Positions 61,468-64,000 of a DNA stretch of 64,000 nt are shown one piece after another. The stretch spans positions 1 to 64,000 of the forward strand of contig NZ_KB892046.1 of assembly GCF_000373645.1 (NCBI RefSeq), given 5' to 3'. Made by a program: the position numbers and the translations under genes. Origin of the DNA: Streptomyces sp. ATexAB-D23 (GTDB lineage: Bacteria; Actinomycetota; Actinomycetes; Streptomycetales; Streptomycetaceae). The notes below the pieces were generated by a model. The model was not told the origin of the DNA. It searched no databases and saw only the letters and a list, made by a program, of their open reading frames with translations. Positions within the stretch are counted from its first letter, which is position 1; each line of letters begins with the position of its first letter.

Positions 61468-63126
61468 TTGCCACACGAGACGATCGCCGACCTGCTGCTC
61501 GCCCGCACCGGGGACGACCACCCGGGCCTGCTGACCCGTGGCAGGAGCTGGACCTGGGACGAGGTGGTCGAGGAGAGCGCCGTCCGGGCCGCCCTGGCCC
61601 GGGAACTGCACACCGAAGGGCCCTTCCACATCGGCGTACTCCTGGACAACGTCCCCGAGTACGTCTTCTGGCTGGGCGCCGCCGCTCTGGCCGGCGCGGC
61701 CGTCGTCGGCATCAACCCGACCCGGCGGGGCGCCGAACTGGAACGCGAGGTACGGCACACCGACTGCGCGATGATCGTCACCGACCGGGCCGGCCTCGCC
61801 CTGCTCGACGGGCTCGACATCGGCGTGGACCGCGACCGGTTCCTCGTGATCGACACCCCGGAGTACAGGGAGCTGCCCGTCCCGCCCGTCGACCGGCCGG
61901 TGACCCCCGCGCCCGGAGTCACCGCCACCACCCCGATGCTGCTCCTGCTGACCTCGGGCACCACCGGCACCTCCAAGGCAGCGATCTGCTCACAGGGCCG
62001 GCTCGCCGCGCTGGGCGCCGCCAACAGCGCCAAGTACGACATCACCCGCGCCGACACCTGCTACTGCCCGATGCCGCTGTTCCACGGCAACGCGCTGATG
62101 GCGCTGTGGGCCCCCGCCCTCACCGCAGGCGCCACCATCGCCCTCACCCCCAAGTTCTCCGCCTCCGGATTCCTCCCCGACGTCCGCCACTTCGGAGCCA
62201 CCTACTTCACGTACGTCGGCAAGGCCATCGGCTACGTCCTGGCCAGGCCCGAGACCCCCGGGGACGCCGACAACCGCCTCACCCACGCCTTCGGCACCGA
62301 GGCGTCCCCCGAGGACGCGACCCGCTTCCTGGACCGCTTCGGCTGCCGCCTCGTCGAGGGCTACGGCTCCAGCGAGGGCGCCGGCATGCTCAAGCGGGTC
62401 TCCGACGCGCCCACGGGCGCGCTCGGCATGCCCGCCCGGCCCGGCGTCCGCATCGTCCACCCCACCACCCGGGAGACCTGCCCGCCCGCCCGGCTCGACG
62501 TCCACGGCCGGGTGCGCAACCCGGAGGAGGCCATCGGCGAGATCGTGGACACCGAGGGCGCCGCCCGCTTCGAGGGCTACTACAACAACGAGGCGGCCAA
62601 CGCCGAACGCGTCCGCCACGGCTGGTACTGGACCGGCGACCTCGGTTACGTGGACGAGTCCGGCTACTTCTACTTCGCGGGCCGCTCCGGCGACTGGATA
62701 CGGGTCGACGGCGAGAACACCTCGGCCCTGCTCACCGAGCGCGTCCTGCGCAGGCACCGGGACGTGGTGGCCGCCGGAGTCTTCGGCGTGCCCGACCCGC
62801 GCTCCGGCGACCAGGTCATGGCCGCACTCGAACTCCCGGGCCGCACCCGCTTCGAGGACCTGGACCTGCCCGGCTTCCTGGAGCGCCAGGAGGACCTGGG
62901 CAGCAAGGGCGTACCCCGCTTCGTCCGCGTCTCGCACGCCCTGCCCACCACCGGCTCCAACAAGCTCCGCAAGAAGGAGATGCAGCTGGAGGGGTGGCGC
63001 ACCGGCGACCCGGTGTACCGCTGGGCGGGCCGCGGCCGGCCCGTGTACGAGCTGATGACCGAGGACGACAAGGCCGCGCTGCGCGGCGAGTTCCTGGCCA
63101 ACGGGCGCGGACGCTTCCTGCCTTGA
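61468..63126 (+). CDS. Acyl-CoA ligase, FadD17/FadD19-like
   Basis: The 552-aa AMP-forming ligase has LLLLTSGTTGTSKAA (P loop), EGYGSSEG and YWTGDLGYVDESGYFYFAGRSGDWIRVDGEN. The C-terminal lysine motif is SNKLRKKEMQ. It activates a carboxylic acid, in this setting a steroid side chain or ring-degradation acid, as CoA ester. The start is TTG 61468, 7 nt after GAGAGGG, since no ATG or GTG fits the family start. Confidence 0.86.
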   Translation: MPHETIADLLLARTGDDHPGLLTRGRSWTWDEVVEESAVRAALARELHTEGPFHIGVLLDNVPEYVFWLGAAALAGAAVVGINPTRRGAELEREVRHTDCAMIVTDRAGLALLDGLDIGVDRDRFLVIDTPEYRELPVPPVDRPVTPAPGVTATTPMLLLLTSGTTGTSKAAICSQGRLAALGAANSAKYDITRADTCYCPMPLFHGNALMALWAPALTAGATIALTPKFSASGFLPDVRHFGATYFTYVGKAIGYVLARPETPGDADNRLTHAFGTEASPEDATRFLDRFGCRLVEGYGSSEGAGMLKRVSDAPTGALGMPARPGVRIVHPTTRETCPPARLDVHGRVRNPEEAIGEIVDTEGAARFEGYYNNEAANAERVRHGWYWTGDLGYVDESGYFYFAGRSGDWIRVDGENTSALLTERVLRRHRDVVAAGVFGVPDPRSGDQVMAALELPGRTRFEDLDLPGFLERQEDLGSKGVPRFVRVSHALPTTGSNKLRKKEMQLEGWRTGDPVYRWAGRGRPVYELMTEDDKAALRGEFLANGRGRFLP

Positions 63127-63171
63127 CCCGCCCGCCACCCCCGCCGCCGCGACAACCGAGGAGAACCACAC

Positions 63172-64000
63172 ATGCAACTGCGCGAGAGCGCCGCGCACCA
63201 GGAGCTGCGGCGGGAACTGCGGGCGTACTTCGCGGGCCTGATGCCCGAGGACGAGCGCCGGCGCGTCGGCGAGGAGGGCGTGGGCGGCGACCGCTTCCGC
63301 GAGGTCGTCAAACGGCTCGGCTCCGACGGCTGGCTCGGCCTGGGCTGGCCCACCGAGTACGGCGGCCAGGGCCGGCCCGCCGAGGACCAGTACGTCTTCT
63401 TCGACGAGGTCCAGCGCGCGGGCCTGCCCTTCCCGTTCGTGACCGTCAACACCGTCGGGCCGACCCTCATGGCGCACGGCTCGGACGAGCACCGCAAGCG
63501 GTTCCTGCCCGGCATCCTCTCCGGCGACATCGTCTTCGCGATCGGCTACACCGAACCCGGGGCCGGCACCGACCTCGCCTCGCTGACGACCCGCGCGGTC
63601 CGCGACGGCGACGCGTACGTGGTCGACGGCAGCAAGATCTTCACCAGCGGCGCCAACACCGCCGACTACGTGTGGCTGGCCGCCCGCACCGACCCGGACG
63701 CGCCCAAGCACAAGGGCATCTCCATCCTGATCGTGCCGACATCGGCCGACGGCTTCTCCTGGAGCCCGATCCGCACCGTCGGCGGGATGACCGTCACCGC
63801 GACGTACTACAGCGGGATCCGCGTCCCCGCCGGTGACGTGGTCGGCGCGGTGGACGGCGGCTGGCGGCTGATCACCGCCCAGCTCAACCACGAACGCATC
63901 GGCCTCGCGGCCCTCGGCGGCCGCATGATCCAGCTGTGGGAACGCGTCCTCGACCTGGCCCGGGAAGACGGCACGGCCGGCATCCCCTGGGTCCGGGCGG
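63172..64000 (+). CDS. Acyl-CoA dehydrogenase (partial, runs off the window)
   Basis: The first 276 residues are present. LRESAAHQELRRELRAYFAGL, then GLGWPTEYGGQGRPAEDQYVFFDEVQRAG and FAIGYTEPGAGTDLASLTTRAV, are those of steroid-type FadE subunits (FadE26/FadE29 kind). Such enzymes often work as pairs of different subunits, so a second fadE just past the window end is expected. ATG 63172 follows GAGGAG, 45 nt behind the ligase gene. Confidence 0.87.
   Translation, partial: MQLRESAAHQELRRELRAYFAGLMPEDERRRVGEEGVGGDRFREVVKRLGSDGWLGLGWPTEYGGQGRPAEDQYVFFDEVQRAGLPFPFVTVNTVGPTLMAHGSDEHRKRFLPGILSGDIVFAIGYTEPGAGTDLASLTTRAVRDGDAYVVDGSKIFTSGANTADYVWLAARTDPDAPKHKGISILIVPTSADGFSWSPIRTVGGMTVTATYYSGIRVPAGDVVGAVDGGWRLITAQLNHERIGLAALGGRMIQLWERVLDLAREDGTAGIPWVRA

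Overview
The window is a stretch of Streptomyces chromosome. The GC content is very high, third codon positions are mostly G or C, and GTG starts and GTGA/ATGA/TGATG stop-start overlaps are common. The gene order of the first 14 kb is one I know from Streptomyces and, in shortened form, from Mycobacterium. All comparisons with named homologues come from memory of the families; no search was run.

Layout. 1-300: the 3' end of a 23S rRNA gene, the 5S rRNA and the rRNA operon terminator. 0.4-14 kb: conserved actinobacterial housekeeping genes. These are a CDP-alcohol phosphatidyltransferase (cardiolipin synthase type), a nucleotidyltransferase/phosphomannomutase fusion, a DUF881-Sbp-DUF881 membrane trio, a GarA-like FHA protein, the MerR-type division regulators FtsR and Rv1830/ResR-like flanking a DUF151 protein, DNA polymerase IV, a PRC-barrel protein, and gcvP behind a tandem glycine riboswitch. 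The order pgsA2-DUF881-sbp-DUF881-garA-MerR-DUF151-MerR-gcvB is the mycobacterial Rv1822-Rv1832 order, without gcvH. 14-23 kb: a DUF5999 protein, an unknown protein, a GCS2-type ligase, a solute-binding/VWA lipid-side protein, a CPBP membrane protease, a PhzF protein, and a two-gene MerR/HEAT-repeat operon with its own MerR-type promoter. 23-30 kb: a less orderly accessory zone with a DinB-fold protein, an IS256-type transposase fragment fused to a decayed panB gene, a hydrolase/thioesterase pair, a LysE exporter with a divergent Lrp regulator, a dienelactone-hydrolase-like protein without its nucleophile, and a P-loop ATPase. 30-43.6 kb: many small regulator/transporter/flavoprotein units (PadR, SRPBCC, two EamA transporters, MocR with a divergent flavoprotein, LysR, F420/FMN protein, an isochorismatase-fold protein without its triad, an S9 peptidase, and a TetR/MFS efflux pair).

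43.7-64 kb is a steroid-degradation cluster. It has an IclR regulator, then hsaB (minus strand), then the plus-strand operon hsaD-kstD-kshB-hsaG-hsaF-hsaA-hsaC, then on the minus strand kshA with a small cysteine protein. A plus-strand beta-oxidation operon follows (thiolase, fused double acyl-CoA dehydrogenase, MaoC hydratase, hot-dog thioesterase, SDR), and last an acyl-CoA ligase with an acyl-CoA dehydrogenase that runs off the window end. Together KstD and KshAB open ring B, HsaAB and HsaC open ring A, and HsaD, HsaF and HsaG process the fragment. The remaining genes look fit for side-chain or C/D-ring removal as CoA esters. hsaE is not in the window.

The most interesting signal is regulatory. 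Three promoters of the steroid cluster (before hsaD, kshA and the ligase) each carry a 15-bp dyad of the form TCCCG-N5-CGGGA, with central CTGAC/GTCAG, exactly 35 nt upstream of a TAGCGT/TACCGT -10 hexamer. A second, AT-rich 17-mer is shared by the IclR gene promoter and the thiolase operon promoter. Other notable points are several enzymes that have lost catalytic residues, a run of leaderless regulator genes with palindromic operators, the IS256/panB ruin, and a 17-unit 9-bp minisatellite.
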